From the NCBI RefSeq assembly GCF_015775975.1, contig NZ_CP064056.1, forward strand, positions 124,001 to 188,000: 64,000 nucleotides of DNA, in the 5' to 3' direction. A program made the position numbers and the translations under genes. The notes under the pieces were generated by a model, which saw nothing but the letters and a program-made list of their open reading frames with translations, made no database searches and had not been told where the DNA came from. The stretch is from Staphylococcus lloydii (GTDB lineage: Bacteria > Bacillota > Bacilli > Staphylococcales > Staphylococcaceae). Positions 52,488 through 61,930 of this stretch are shown piece after piece (position 1 is the first letter of the stretch; each line of letters starts with the position of its first letter).

Positions 52488-53036
52488 TTAGTTATTAACT
52501 TTTTTAGTAAACATTTCCATCAGATATACAACTTGAAATTCTATATCTTCTTTTTGGAAATGATCATCTGTTAAAAATATAGTGATTAACTCAATAATGC
52601 CACTCGCAAAGAATTGGAGAAATAATTCATAGTCTGATTGATTATTAGTAATATGTGTTGTATCTACTTTGTATTTGAGTTCATTCACAATAAAGCTTTG
52701 TAACTGTTTTTTATACTGGTTAGCAGTTTGAATATTAAATAATTGAGTAAAAAAAGATTTATTATCTTCAAAATAACCAAACCAAATTTTTGTTCCTTCT
52801 TTTAAACCTAGCTCTTTTTTTGATTCACAGATGTCTTCTAATTCCTTGAATTTTTTATCTACAATTGAATCCAACAAATCAAATTTATCCAAATAATGTA
52901 AATAAAATGTTTTGCGGCCTATTTGAGCGTTATCAGTAATATCTTTTACGGTTATATTATCAAAACCAGTGGTATTAAATAACTCAAGAAAACTTTCATT
53001 AATTATTTTTCTTGTTTTCACAATACGTAAGTCCAT
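52488..53036 (-). CDS. TetR/AcrR family regulator
   Basis: This 182-residue regulator has its HTH at residues about 8-50 (KIINESFLELFNTTGFDNIT, DNAQIGRKTFYLHYLDKFDLL). The C-terminal half resembles the TetR_C_7 / DhaS-like type. It is divergent from a hydrolase-reductase-SDR operon 167 nt away. Direct repeats TGAGTATTA at 53076-53084 and 53153-53161 in the shared region are possible binding sites. It probably controls the detoxification-type operon. Confidence 0.86.
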   Translation of the reverse strand: MDLRIVKTRKIINESFLELFNTTGFDNITVKDITDNAQIGRKTFYLHYLDKFDLLDSIVDKKFKELEDICESKKELGLKEGTKIWFGYFEDNKSFFTQLFNIQTANQYKKQLQSFIVNELKYKVDTTHITNNQSDYELFLQFFASGIIELITIFLTDDHFQKEDIEFQVVYLMEMFTKKVNN

Positions 53037-53203
53037 CCATTAATCGTCCTTTCTTATAACCCATATTTTTAAAAGTGAGTATTATTTCACATATTTCCAA
53101 TACTATGAATTGTAAATATGGATTTGTTTGCTATTATTAAATTATACACCGATGAGTATTAAGTATCTATAGAGATTTAAATTATAAAGGAGTTGTAATT
53201 ATA

Positions 53204-54127
53204 ATGGAAGAACAAAATCTTAAATTTAAAACAAGAAATATAGAAACAGCTGGTATCTTAAGAACGCCAGAACAAACAAACGATAAAGCATTACCAACGA
53301 TTGTAGTGATGCATCCTATTAGTAGTGTTAAAGAGCAGACAGCTAGTATTTACGCAAAGCGTTTAACTGAAGAAGGATTTGCCACATTCGCATTTGATGC
53401 AGGTCACCAAGGTGAATTACATGAAGGACCAGACTATATAGAGAACCCATACTACCGTGTTGAGGATGCGAAATATGCAATTGATTTCTTAAATACGTTA
53501 GATATTGTAGATAATAAACGTATCGGCATCTTAGGTATTTGTGGCGGCGGCGGTTATGCTGTTAATGCTAGTTTAACTGATAAACGTATAAAAGCTGTAG
53601 GTTCTGTTGTAGGTGCAGATTTTGGGACATTAACAAGAGAAGGCGATTTATCACCTAATGCAGCGCTAGATATGTTACACAATCTTGCAAATCAACGTGA
53701 AGCAGAAGCGACAGGTGATGATGTGGCGTATACGCCATATATTCCTGATAGTGAGGAACAGCGTCAACAAGCAGGTATCAATGATATCGATATCGAACAA
53801 GCTGTAGATTATTATCGTACAGATCGCGGTTATCATGAAAATTCAATCAACCGATATCGCTTACTAAGCAATATTGAAGTGGCAGGATTCGATGCCTATC
53901 ACTTAGTAGATAAATTATTAGATCAACCGCTTTATATTGTGGCTGGTAACGTACCAGGTGCTTTCGGTTCATATCGCTTTGCTTATCATTTATTTGATAA
54001 TGCATTAACGAAAGATAAAAAACTTCATCTAGTTGAAGGCGCATCTCATTATGATTTATATGACCAACCTAAAGCTGTAGACGATGCGTTATCTGGATTA
54101 ATTCCATTTTATAAAGAAAAATTATAA
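53204..54127 (+). CDS. Alpha/beta hydrolase, dienelactone-hydrolase-like with Cys nucleophile
   Basis: This 307-residue alpha/beta-hydrolase has the nucleophile elbow GILGICGGGGYA with cysteine (C113) in place of the usual serine. This G-x-C-x-G form is known from dienelactone hydrolases and YcjY-like proteins. The catalytic His is in VEGASHYDLYDQ near the C-terminus, and the acid is probably in the strand before it. No signal peptide, so cytosolic. It is the first gene of a three-gene set with a RibD-like reductase (16-nt gap) and an SDR. Substrate unknown. Confidence 0.82.
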   Translation: MEEQNLKFKTRNIETAGILRTPEQTNDKALPTIVVMHPISSVKEQTASIYAKRLTEEGFATFAFDAGHQGELHEGPDYIENPYYRVEDAKYAIDFLNTLDIVDNKRIGILGICGGGGYAVNASLTDKRIKAVGSVVGADFGTLTREGDLSPNAALDMLHNLANQREAEATGDDVAYTPYIPDSEEQRQQAGINDIDIEQAVDYYRTDRGYHENSINRYRLLSNIEVAGFDAYHLVDKLLDQPLYIVAGNVPGAFGSYRFAYHLFDNALTKDKKLHLVEGASHYDLYDQPKAVDDALSGLIPFYKEKL

Positions 54128-54143
54128 GTAAGGGGAAATTGTA

Positions 54144-54857
54144 TTGTTTAAACCTAAAGTGATTGTTCATATGTCTATGTCAATGAATGGAAATATCACA
54201 GGCCCATATGGCAGTGTTGTAGAAGGAGATGCGTTAAGTAACGCATATGAAGAGAAACATGAAAGTTTTGGGTCTAACGCAATGTTGTTAGGACGTAAGA
54301 CAATAGAAGAAGCATTTGCGACAGAAGCGATGCCACAACTTCCTAGCAATCCCAAACAGTATTCAAGAGATGAAGACTTTATCGCTGATACCCCATATGA
54401 TCATTATTTAATTTCATTAGATCCTTCAGGAAAAGCAGCGTGGACCACAAATCATACGACGTTTCGCGAGAGACCAGAAATGCATGTCGTTGAAGTGATT
54501 TCAGAAAATGTGTCTGATGCTTATTTAGAACACTTAAGAAATATCGGCGTTTCTTATATATTTGGTGGTAAAGATAGAAATTTAGATTTATCTGTAGTTT
54601 TAGATAAATTGCATCATTATTTTGGATTTGAAACCGTTGTGGTAGCTGGTGGTGGCGGTATTAACTGGTCCTTTTTCGAACAAGGATTTGTTGATGAAGT
54701 AAGCATAGTCCTAGTACCAGCGGTAGACGATCACTATGGCCGTCCACAATTATTTAATAATAGTAACAGTTCTGCCGAGATAAAACCTCAAGGATTTAAA
54801 ATAGCACATTTAGAACAACTTGAAGGCGATATTGTTTGGCTTCATTATACAAAATAA
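54144..54857 (+). CDS. Dihydrofolate reductase / RibD C-terminal family protein
   Basis: This 237-residue NADPH-dependent reductase of the RibD_C fold starts KPKVIVHMSMSMNGNITG. It has the cofactor region FETVVVAGGGGINWSFFEQG and the VDEVSIVLVPAVD strand. It is longer than bacterial FolA and lacks its signature, so it is not a housekeeping DHFR. Start at TTG 54144 behind AAGGGG. It is between the hydrolase and SDR genes in one operon under the divergent TetR. The reaction is unknown. Confidence 0.82.
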   Translation: MFKPKVIVHMSMSMNGNITGPYGSVVEGDALSNAYEEKHESFGSNAMLLGRKTIEEAFATEAMPQLPSNPKQYSRDEDFIADTPYDHYLISLDPSGKAAWTTNHTTFRERPEMHVVEVISENVSDAYLEHLRNIGVSYIFGGKDRNLDLSVVLDKLHHYFGFETVVVAGGGGINWSFFEQGFVDEVSIVLVPAVDDHYGRPQLFNNSNSSAEIKPQGFKIAHLEQLEGDIVWLHYTK

Positions 54858-54882
54858 ATGCCGATTGAAAGAAGGCTTGAAA

Positions 54883-55644
54883 ATGGCAAAATATACTATG
54901 ATTACAGGCGCGAGTTCAGGTATTGGCTATGAAACAGCACTAAAATTTGCTGAAAGAGGCAATAACCTTATTATTGTTGCAAGAAATGAAGAAAAATTAA
55001 AAGCGTTAAAAGAATCAATAGCAACAAAAAATCCGGAACTAGACGTTATCATCAAAACAGCTGACTTAGCTGATTCGCAAAATGTTTATAAGTTATATGA
55101 AGACGTAAAAAATTATGATTTACAAACACTTGTAAATAATGCTGGTTTTGGTGATTTTGGCAATGTTAAGGATGTCGATTTAGATAAAATTCAAAAAATG
55201 ATTCATTTAAATGTAGAGGCACTAACCATCTTAACTACTTTATTTGTTAAAGACTATGAAGATGTAGAAGACACACAGGTAATTAATGTTTCATCTGTAG
55301 GTGGATATGAAATTTATACAGCAGCTTTAACTTATTCTGCGACTAAGTATTATGTGGCTGCTTACACGGAAGGTTTAGATGTTCAATTGAGAGACAAAGG
55401 TGCTAAAATGCGTGCTAAAGTTATTGCACCTTCCTCTACGCAGACAAGTTTTATGGATCGTTCATTAGATACTTCAGGCACAAATTATAATGAAGTGTTT
55501 GATAGATACAACACTTCTGAAGAATTAGCGGGATATATTCTAGATTTATATGATAGTAATGATCATATAGGTATTGTTGATGATGATACGCTAGAACTTA
55601 AAGTTTATGATCATTTTTATCCTGTTAATAATTTTAGTGGGTAA
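54883..55644 (+). CDS. Short-chain dehydrogenase/reductase (SDR)
   Basis: This 253-residue classical SDR has TGASSGIG at residues about 7-14, NNAG in LVNNAGFGDFG, catalytic Ser in VSSVGG, and YSATK for Tyr/Lys. Start choice: the ATG at 54883 behind GAAGG; the longer frame from 54820 overlaps the preceding gene and has no SD. Third gene of the hydrolase/reductase/SDR set. Substrate unknown. Confidence 0.87.
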   Translation: MAKYTMITGASSGIGYETALKFAERGNNLIIVARNEEKLKALKESIATKNPELDVIIKTADLADSQNVYKLYEDVKNYDLQTLVNNAGFGDFGNVKDVDLDKIQKMIHLNVEALTILTTLFVKDYEDVEDTQVINVSSVGGYEIYTAALTYSATKYYVAAYTEGLDVQLRDKGAKMRAKVIAPSSTQTSFMDRSLDTSGTNYNEVFDRYNTSEELAGYILDLYDSNDHIGIVDDDTLELKVYDHFYPVNNFSG

Positions 55645-55840
55645 ATTCCAAACGATAAATATTTAATATGAAAACCCAAGTTTACGCTTCAAAGATATTC
55701 GAGCATTCTCGGATTAGTACACTAAAATTGAATTTTTGATACAACTTTAAACAATAAGAGGGTAACTTGATGTTATCTTATTGCCATTAATTATAAGCAA
55801 GCAGATGAACGAGTTACAAAATTTCATAAAAGTAATGAAC

Positions 55841-55887
55841 ACGCCAATTTCTATGAAGATGATATAGAAATTGGCGTTTATTTTAGT
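55841..55887 (+). terminator. Rho-independent terminator
   Basis: The perfect 14-bp stem ACGCCAATTTCTAT / ATAGAAATTGGCGT is followed by TTATTTT. Confidence 0.85.
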
Positions 55888-55957
55888 TAGAGCTGTCTTT
55901 CTTATTTGTTAAGTAAAAATCTCATTAACCATAGAAAGTTTTAGTTGTTTTTGAAAT

Positions 55958-55983
55958 GGTTATATGACGGCACAAAAGGGTAA
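55958..55983 (+). promoter_or_regulatory. Possible sigma-B promoter
   Basis: GGTTAT, 14 nt, then GGGTAA, close to the sigma-B pattern GTTTAA-N12-15-GGGTAT. It lies about 190 nt ahead of the RclA-like stress gene. Confidence 0.35.
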
Positions 55984-56175
55984 GTGTGTAGGGCGTAATA
56001 TAAGTGGTAGTATTTTAAACATTTTTATAGAAATAAAGAGAATGACTACAAAAATATCAGTAGAAATGGCTCTTGTCGTTTCAGGATGCAATCAAAGAAA
56101 TTGATGTTTTAGCAACGTTTTATTAAAATTTTGCTAACGGGAATATACTAAATGAAATTTTAATGGAGTGATAGA

Positions 56176-57498
56176 ATGAAAAAGTATGACTTATTGATTT
56201 TAGGGTTTGGTAAAGGTGGTAAAACACTTGCAAAAATCGCATCAGCACAAGGAAAGAAAGTAGCGGTGGTTGAACAATCTCAAAAAATGTATGGAGGCAC
56301 TTGTATAAACATCGGCTGTATTCCATCTAAAACATTAGTACACGAAGGACTAGAAAACGGTTCGTTCGATCAAGCATTTAATCGTAAAGCAGAAGTCGTA
56401 TCTGCACTTAATAAAAAGAATTATCATAACTTAGCAGATGATGAAAATATAACTGTCTTAGATTATAAAGCAGCCTTTAAATCAAATACGGAAGTGGACT
56501 TATTAGATGAAGAAGGTAAAGCAGTAGATACGCTTACAGCAGAGGACATCGTGATAAATACAGGTGCAACACCTGTTATACCAGATATTAATGGCATTAA
56601 TGAATCGAAATATTTATATGATTCTACGGGTATCATGAATTTAAGTGAGCAACCTAAACGACTAGTTATTGTAGGTGGAGGTTACATTTCTTTAGAATTC
56701 GCATCTATGTTTGCTAACTTTGGTACAGAAGTCACTGTCTTAGAAGCGCATGATGGATTGATGCCAAAAGAAGATGAAGAAATTGTTTCACAAGCGGTTA
56801 AAGATTTAGAAGATAAAGGTGTGAAATTTGAGTTAGGTACGCAAACTTCAGCATTTGAAGATAAAGATGGTCACACTGTCGTTAAAACGAATAACGGTGA
56901 TTTTGAAGCAGATGCAGTACTACTTGCAGTTGGTAGAAAACCAAACACAGACTTAAATCTAGAAAGCACTGATATTAAACTTGGTGAACGTGGCGAAATA
57001 AAAGTCAACAATCAATTGGAAACTGACGTTAATCATATCTACGCGATTGGTGATGTTAAAGGTGGTATGCAATTCACTTATATTTCTTTAGATGACTTTA
57101 GAATTGTTAAAGACAAATTATTTGGTTCAGGCGACCGTACTACAGAAAATAGAGGCGCAATACCATATACTGTATTTATAGACCCACCATTATCTCGTGT
57201 TGGTTTAACGGCTAAAGAAGCGAATGAACAAGGTTATGAGATTAAAGAAGGTAAACTACCAGTTAATAACATACCAAGACACAAAATCAATAATGACCCT
57301 AGAGGTCTGTTTAAAGCAGTGATAGATGCTAAAACAAATAAAATACTTGGAGCTACATTATACGGCCTACAATCTGAAGAGATTATCAATACTGTAAAAT
57401 TAGCAATCGACCAAAACCTTGACTATACCGTTTTACGCGACAATATCTATACACACCCAACAATGGTTGAATCGTTTAACGATTTATTTAATGTTTAA
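56176..57498 (+). CDS. FAD-dependent pyridine nucleotide-disulfide reductase, RclA/MerA-like (hypothiocyanous acid reductase type)
   Basis: This 440-residue flavoprotein has an FAD-binding GxGxxG-type start (LLILGFGKGGKTLA). The redox-active pair is C43/C48 in GGTCINIGCIPSK, the NAD(P) site VIVGGGYISLEFA, the second FAD motif YAIGDVKGG, and C-terminal dimerisation residues YTHPTMVESFNDLF. The N-terminal wording (GFGKGGKTLA, MYGGTCINIGCIPSKTLVH) is very close to E. coli RclA. Staphylococcal relatives reduce the immune oxidant hypothiocyanous acid. There is no MerR or mercury-binding N-terminal domain, so mercuric reduction is unlikely. A possible sigma-B promoter lies upstream. Monocistronic. 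Confidence 0.85.
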   Translation: MKKYDLLILGFGKGGKTLAKIASAQGKKVAVVEQSQKMYGGTCINIGCIPSKTLVHEGLENGSFDQAFNRKAEVVSALNKKNYHNLADDENITVLDYKAAFKSNTEVDLLDEEGKAVDTLTAEDIVINTGATPVIPDINGINESKYLYDSTGIMNLSEQPKRLVIVGGGYISLEFASMFANFGTEVTVLEAHDGLMPKEDEEIVSQAVKDLEDKGVKFELGTQTSAFEDKDGHTVVKTNNGDFEADAVLLAVGRKPNTDLNLESTDIKLGERGEIKVNNQLETDVNHIYAIGDVKGGMQFTYISLDDFRIVKDKLFGSGDRTTENRGAIPYTVFIDPPLSRVGLTAKEANEQGYEIKEGKLPVNNIPRHKINNDPRGLFKAVIDAKTNKILGATLYGLQSEEIINTVKLAIDQNLDYTVLRDNIYTHPTMVESFNDLFNV

Positions 57499-57902
57499 AG
57501 ATAAATAATTCATCTATTCAATGGATGAAAATAGTTTAAAATAAAAGCGCATTACTTAGTAATATCCAACTGACTAATTACTAAGTGATGTGCTTTTTTT
57601 ATTTGTTAAAATTTTATTGTTTTATGGTTGTCAGCCATGCTTAACTGCTGGAAAAGATGAAATCATAGTCCAAAACAAGCCATATTAGCTTTAAGCGTGA
57701 AGTATATATTTTTAGTTTGCACGTTTTTTATATAAATATATTAGTAGTACGATAGTTCATACAATAATATCTAACTAAATATTTTAAAAAATAGTTAGTT
57801 GCGAGCAAACTTTTTCCTGTTTTATATTTACATATTATAGCGATAGGCGTAGATTGTTATTTGTAAGCAGTAATAAAGTTTGGAAGAAAGGAAAGTTTTA
57901 AA
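57499..57902. other. Intergenic region with terminator
   Basis: A long hairpin, AAAAGCGCATTACTTAGTAAT with ATTACTAAGTGATGTGCTTTT (57543-57563 and 57577-57597), followed by T-rich sequence ends the RclA-like transcript. The remaining 300 nt show nothing beyond AT-rich promoter-like sequence. Confidence 0.75.
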
Positions 57903-59321
57903 ATGCAAAATTCAATAAAATACCGTAAGTTTATTTTACCCCTAATCATCGGTATAATTATTTGTGCGCTTACGCCTATTAAGCCGGAGTCATTAAGTCC
58001 GCAAGCTTGGTATATGTTCGCAATATTTGTAACAACTATTGTTGCTTGTATTACGCAGCCTATGCCTATTGGTGCTGTATCTATACTCGGTTTTACGGCA
58101 ATGGTCCTTACAGGCGTAACCGACATAAAGACTGCAGTAGCAGGATTCGGTAATAACAGTATTTGGCTTATTGTAATAGCCTTTTTTATATCTAGAGGCT
58201 TCGTCAAAACAGGTTTAGGTCGCCGTATTGCCCTACAATTTGTGAAATTATTTGGTAAAAGAACATTAGGTTTGGCTTATTCACTTGTCGGTGTTGACCT
58301 TATACTAGCACCTGCCACGCCTAGTAATACCGCACGTGCAGGCGGTATCATGTTCCCAATTATCAAATCTTTATCAGAATCATTTGATTCAGATCCGAAA
58401 CAAGGAACAGAACGTAAAATGGGTGCCTTTCTTATATTTACTGAGTTCCAAGGCAATTTAATTACCGCCGCAATGTTTTTAACAGCAATGGCAGGAAACC
58501 CATTAGCACAAAACCTTGCAGAAAGTACTGCTCATATAAATATTAGTTGGATGAATTGGTTTTTAGCGGCCATAGTGCCTGGACTAGTCTCTCTCATTGT
58601 AGTGCCGTACATAATTTATAAAATTTATCCTCCAAGTATTAAAAAAACACCTAACGCTAAACATTGGGCTAATGATGAATTAGCTAAAATGGGAAAAATT
58701 TCAGCAGCAGAAAAATTCATGATTGTTATTTTTATCATCTCGTTAGCCTTTTGGGTACTAGGTAGCCTTATCCATATTGACGCTACTTTAACAGCGTTTA
58801 TAGCCTTATCATTATTACTTTTAACTGGTGTACTAGAATGGAAAGATATTTTGAACGAGACAGGTGCGTGGAATACGTTAGTATGGTTTTCAGTGCTTGT
58901 GCTCATGGCAGACAGATTAAATAAATTAGGTTTTATTCCATGGTTAAGTAAACTAATAGCAGAAAGTTTAGGTCACTTCAATTGGCCAATTGTGCTCATT
59001 ATTCTGTTAGTATTTTATTTCTATTCACACTACTTATTTGCGAGCGCGACAGCACATGTTAGTGCAATGTATGCTGCCTTATTAGGCGTAGCAGTTGCTG
59101 CGGGTGCGCCGCCATTATACAGCGCACTAATGTTAGGCTTTTTCGGTAACTTGCTAGCTTCAACAACGCACTACAGTAGTGGTCCTGCTCCAATATTATA
59201 TTCAGCAGGCTATATCACACAAAAACGTTGGTGGACTATGAACTTCATTCTTGGTATTGTCTATTTTATTATTTGGATAGGTTTAGGCTCAGTTTGGATG
59301 AAATTAATAGGTATCTTATAA
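57903..59321 (+). CDS. DASS-family dicarboxylate/anion symporter (YflS/SodiT-like)
   Basis: This 472-residue divalent anion symporter has about 12 helices. Family hallmarks are the SNT motif in LAPATPSNTARAGGIMFPI, ITQPMPIGAVSILG and the second repeat ATAHVSAMYAALLGVAVAAGAPP. The wording is closest to 2-oxoglutarate/malate translocators (YflS, SodiT1, CitT) rather than SdcS. It moves C4/C5 dicarboxylates, with sodium or by exchange. GAAAGGAAAG precedes the ATG. No two-component regulator is next to it. Confidence 0.87.
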   Translation: MQNSIKYRKFILPLIIGIIICALTPIKPESLSPQAWYMFAIFVTTIVACITQPMPIGAVSILGFTAMVLTGVTDIKTAVAGFGNNSIWLIVIAFFISRGFVKTGLGRRIALQFVKLFGKRTLGLAYSLVGVDLILAPATPSNTARAGGIMFPIIKSLSESFDSDPKQGTERKMGAFLIFTEFQGNLITAAMFLTAMAGNPLAQNLAESTAHINISWMNWFLAAIVPGLVSLIVVPYIIYKIYPPSIKKTPNAKHWANDELAKMGKISAAEKFMIVIFIISLAFWVLGSLIHIDATLTAFIALSLLLLTGVLEWKDILNETGAWNTLVWFSVLVLMADRLNKLGFIPWLSKLIAESLGHFNWPIVLIILLVFYFYSHYLFASATAHVSAMYAALLGVAVAAGAPPLYSALMLGFFGNLLASTTHYSSGPAPILYSAGYITQKRWWTMNFILGIVYFIIWIGLGSVWMKLIGIL

Positions 59322-59542
59322 GAGTAAGAGCGCTAACTATGACTAACTCAGTTTCTGCATATATCTGTTAACAGTAACATTTATTTATAAAGCATAACGA
59401 GAACAGCGAATGTTATAAAAGCCTCAACATGATCTCACTACTGAGTCATATGAATTGACGTTGCTTGGCGCCAAGTCTAGTATGAGCGATGAAGAATATT
59501 AATAAAGGTATTCTATCGGGGTTCTAATGGAGGAAGAAATTT

Positions 59543-60583
59543 ATGATAAATGCTAAAGCAAGAGCTGTAAATAGTCCGGATTCTGATTTTTATGCTACAG
59601 AAATTACAAGACGAGATCTTGATAAACATGATATTTTGATAGAAATTAAATATGCTGGCATATGTCATTCAGACATACATACTGCACATGGAGAATGGGG
59701 TCCAATTAATTACCCGTTAGTACCAGGGCATGAAATTGCTGGTATTGTTAAAGAAGTCGGTTCAGATGTTAGTAAGTATCAAGTAGATGACCGTGTCGGC
59801 GTTGGTTGCATGGTGGACTCTTGTGGTGAATGTGAACATTGTCAAAATGGAGAAGAGCAATACTGCTCAAAAGGGATGGTTGGCACATATGCAAGTACAG
59901 ATAGATATGGTGAACCAACTCAAGGTGGCTACTCAACACATATAGTAGTACATGAAGATTTTGTGCTACGCATTCCTGATAATATTAGTTTAGATGCCGC
60001 GGCACCTTTATTATGTGCGGGGATTACGACTTATTCGCCTTTGAATCACTGGAAAGCGTACGAAGGTAAAAATGTAGCTGTTATCGGTATGGGTGGACTT
60101 GGCCATATGGCTGTTCAAATTGCGCATGCTATGGGTGCAGAAGTAACAGTATTATCACGCACATTAAATAAAAAAGAAGACGGTTTGAAATTAGGCGCTG
60201 CGCATTATTACGCAACGAGTGATGATACAACATTTGAACAACTTGCAAATTCTTTTGATTTAATCATTAATACAGTAAGTGCTAATTTAAAATTAGACGA
60301 TTATCTTAAGTTATTAAGTTTGGATGGTACAATCGTAAACGTTGGTGCTCCAGCAGAGCCAATATCGTTACATGTTGCCAGTTTAATAGGTCGTCGTAGA
60401 TCATTTGCAGGTTCAGCAATTGGTGGTATCAGAGAGACTCAAGAAATGTTAGATTTCTGTTCACAACATAATATTACACCACAAATCGAATTAATTTCTG
60501 CAGATCAAATTGATGAAGCATATGAGAGAGTATTATCTTCAGACGTTAAGTATCGTTTCGTTATTGATACAAGTACAATGTAA
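59543..60583 (+). CDS. Zinc-dependent NAD(P) alcohol dehydrogenase (YahK/CAD-like)
   Basis: This 346-residue medium-chain dehydrogenase has catalytic zinc ligands C41-H42 and H63-E64 (GHEIAG) and structural zinc cysteines C94, C97, C100 and C108. The Rossmann motif is [11 protein letters not shown] (about residue 179). It fits the YahK/cinnamyl-alcohol group of NADPH-preferring aldehyde reductases. The 221-nt upstream region contains the 12-bp palindrome CTTGGCGCCAAG (59464-59475) and other small dyads and may be regulatory. GGAGGAAG precedes the ATG. Possible link with the pyruvate/acetoin overflow genes is only thematic. Confidence 0.86.
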   Translation: MINAKARAVNSPDSDFYATEITRRDLDKHDILIEIKYAGICHSDIHTAHGEWGPINYPLVPGHEIAGIVKEVGSDVSKYQVDDRVGVGCMVDSCGECEHCQNGEEQYCSKGMVGTYASTDRYGEPTQGGYSTHIVVHEDFVLRIPDNISLDAAAPLLCAGITTYSPLNHWKAYEGKNVAVIGMGGLGHMAVQIAHAMGAEVTVLSRTLNKKEDGLKLGAAHYYATSDDTTFEQLANSFDLIINTVSANLKLDDYLKLLSLDGTIVNVGAPAEPISLHVASLIGRRRSFAGSAIGGIRETQEMLDFCSQHNITPQIELISADQIDEAYERVLSSDVKYRFVIDTSTM

Positions 60584-60594
60584 ACTTAAAAATG

Positions 60595-60618
60595 GTGCCC
60601 GTATATGGGCACTTTTTT
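60595..60618 (+). terminator. Terminator after the alcohol dehydrogenase
   Basis: GTGCCC-GTATAT-GGGCAC followed by TTTTTT. Confidence 0.88.
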
Positions 60619-60646
60619 AATACTTGAAAGCCGACGTATATAATAA

Positions 60647-60680
60647 AAAACCCTGTTAACCAAATTGTTAACAGGGTTTT
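60647..60680. terminator. Terminator downstream of dus
   Basis: AAAACCCTGTTAAC / GTTAACAGGGTTTT with 6-nt loop. It serves the leftward dus gene and backs up the rightward adh terminator. Confidence 0.9.
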
Positions 60681-60718
60681 TGTATGAGATAATTTCTAAA
60701 TTTTATCTTTAGCGCGTA

Positions 60719-61699
60719 TTAAGATGTTACACTGTCATCCATTTGGGCTTCAAAGTCATCAAGCAATGTGCGGGCTTCGTCTACCGTTTCTGTACTCATC
60801 AATTGATGACGTAGTTCGCTTGCACCTCTAATGCCACGTACGTAAATTTTAAAGAATCTGCGTAAACTTTTGAATTGTTTTGTTTCATCTTCAGCGTACT
60901 TGTTGAACAAAGAAAGATGTAATCTCAATAAATCTAAAAGTTCTTTACTTGAATGTTCACGTGGTTCTTTTTCAAAAGCGAAGGGGTTATTAAAAATACC
61001 TCTACCAATCATTACACCATCGATACCATATTTTTCGGCAAGTTCAAGACCTGTTTGTCTGTCTGGGATATCACCGTTAATCGTTAGTAAAGTATCTGGT
61101 GCAATCTCGTCGCGTAACGCTTTAACGGCTTCGATTAATTCCCAATGCGCATCTACCTTACTCATCTCTTTACGCGTACGGAGGTGGATAGATAAGTTGG
61201 CAATGTCTTGTTCGAAGACGTGTTTTAACCAGTCTTTCCACTCGTCTATTTCATAATAACCGAGGCGCGTTTTAACACTTACCGGTAGTCCACCTGCTTT
61301 AGAGGCTTGAATAATTTCAGCCGCAGTTTCAGGGCGCAAAATCAGACCAGAGCCTTTACCTTTTTTGGCAACATTGGCTACAGGACAGCCCATATTTAAA
61401 TCAATACCTTTAAAGCCCATATCTGCTAAACCGATGCTCATTTCTCGGAAATGATCTGGTTTATCTCCCCATATATGAGCGACCATAGGCTGTTCATCTT
61501 CACTAAAAGTTAAGCGTCCACGAACACTGTGTATGCCTTCGGGGTGACAAAAGCTTTCAGTGTTTGTAAATTCAGTGAAAAATACATCAGGTCTTGCTGC
61601 TTCACTGACTACATGTCGAAAGACGATATCTGTAACGTCTTCCATAGGTGCCAAAACAAAAAAAGGACGTGGTAACTCACTCCAAAAATTTTCTTTCAT
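60719..61699 (-). CDS. dus: tRNA-dihydrouridine synthase
   Basis: This 326-residue FMN enzyme reduces specific uridines in tRNA D-loops using NADPH. FMN and catalytic features are LAPMEDVTD (residues 16-24), the catalytic cysteine C105 in [33 protein letters not shown] and [21 protein letters not shown] is the C-terminal phosphate-binding motif, followed by the helical tRNA-binding domain. FVLAPM and the lack of a long N-terminal extension suggest the DusC/DusB-like type, but the target position is not deducible. Monocistronic. Confidence 0.92.
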   Translation of the reverse strand: MKENFWSELPRPFFVLAPMEDVTDIVFRHVVSEAARPDVFFTEFTNTESFCHPEGIHSVRGRLTFSEDEQPMVAHIWGDKPDHFREMSIGLADMGFKGIDLNMGCPVANVAKKGKGSGLILRPETAAEIIQASKAGGLPVSVKTRLGYYEIDEWKDWLKHVFEQDIANLSIHLRTRKEMSKVDAHWELIEAVKALRDEIAPDTLLTINGDIPDRQTGLELAEKYGIDGVMIGRGIFNNPFAFEKEPREHSSKELLDLLRLHLSLFNKYAEDETKQFKSLRRFFKIYVRGIRGASELRHQLMSTETVDEARTLLDDFEAQMDDSVTS

Positions 61700-61868
61700 A
61701 ATATATTTAAACCTTCTTATTTATTAGTATAATCGAATTTTTATCCATGATGATATTACCACAAATTGTGAACTTATACAAAATGAATTTAACCAGAAAT
61801 AACCCTTGTAGAAGGATGTCTAACAGTAGTCTTAATTCGATTAAAATGATGATTCTATAAATATAAAA

Positions 61869-61905
61869 CTGCTACCACAAATAAATTTAATATTTGTAGT
61901 AGCAG
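61869..61905 (-). terminator. Terminator of brnQ
   Basis: CTGCTACCACAAATA pairs with TATTTGTAGTAGCAG apart from one mismatch. On the minus strand it is followed by TTTTATATTT. Confidence 0.82.
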
Positions 61906-61930
61906 ACCAAACGCTTTGTGCTTTGCAACT

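Larger units (their letters stand above)
55645..56175. other. Intergenic region before the RclA-like gene
   Basis: It contains a strong hairpin at 55841-55877, a possible sigma-B promoter at 55958-55983 and a plus-strand frame (55771-55890) without a start codon that reads INYKQADERVTKFHKSNEHA. The hairpin lies inside that frame, so it is probably not a gene. Confidence 0.4.

Noticed and set aside
55771..55890. Plus-strand frame reading INYKQADERVTKFHKSNEHA
   Set aside because: No start codon, and a perfect terminator stem lies inside it; resemblance to a protein end is probably chance or a very old relic.
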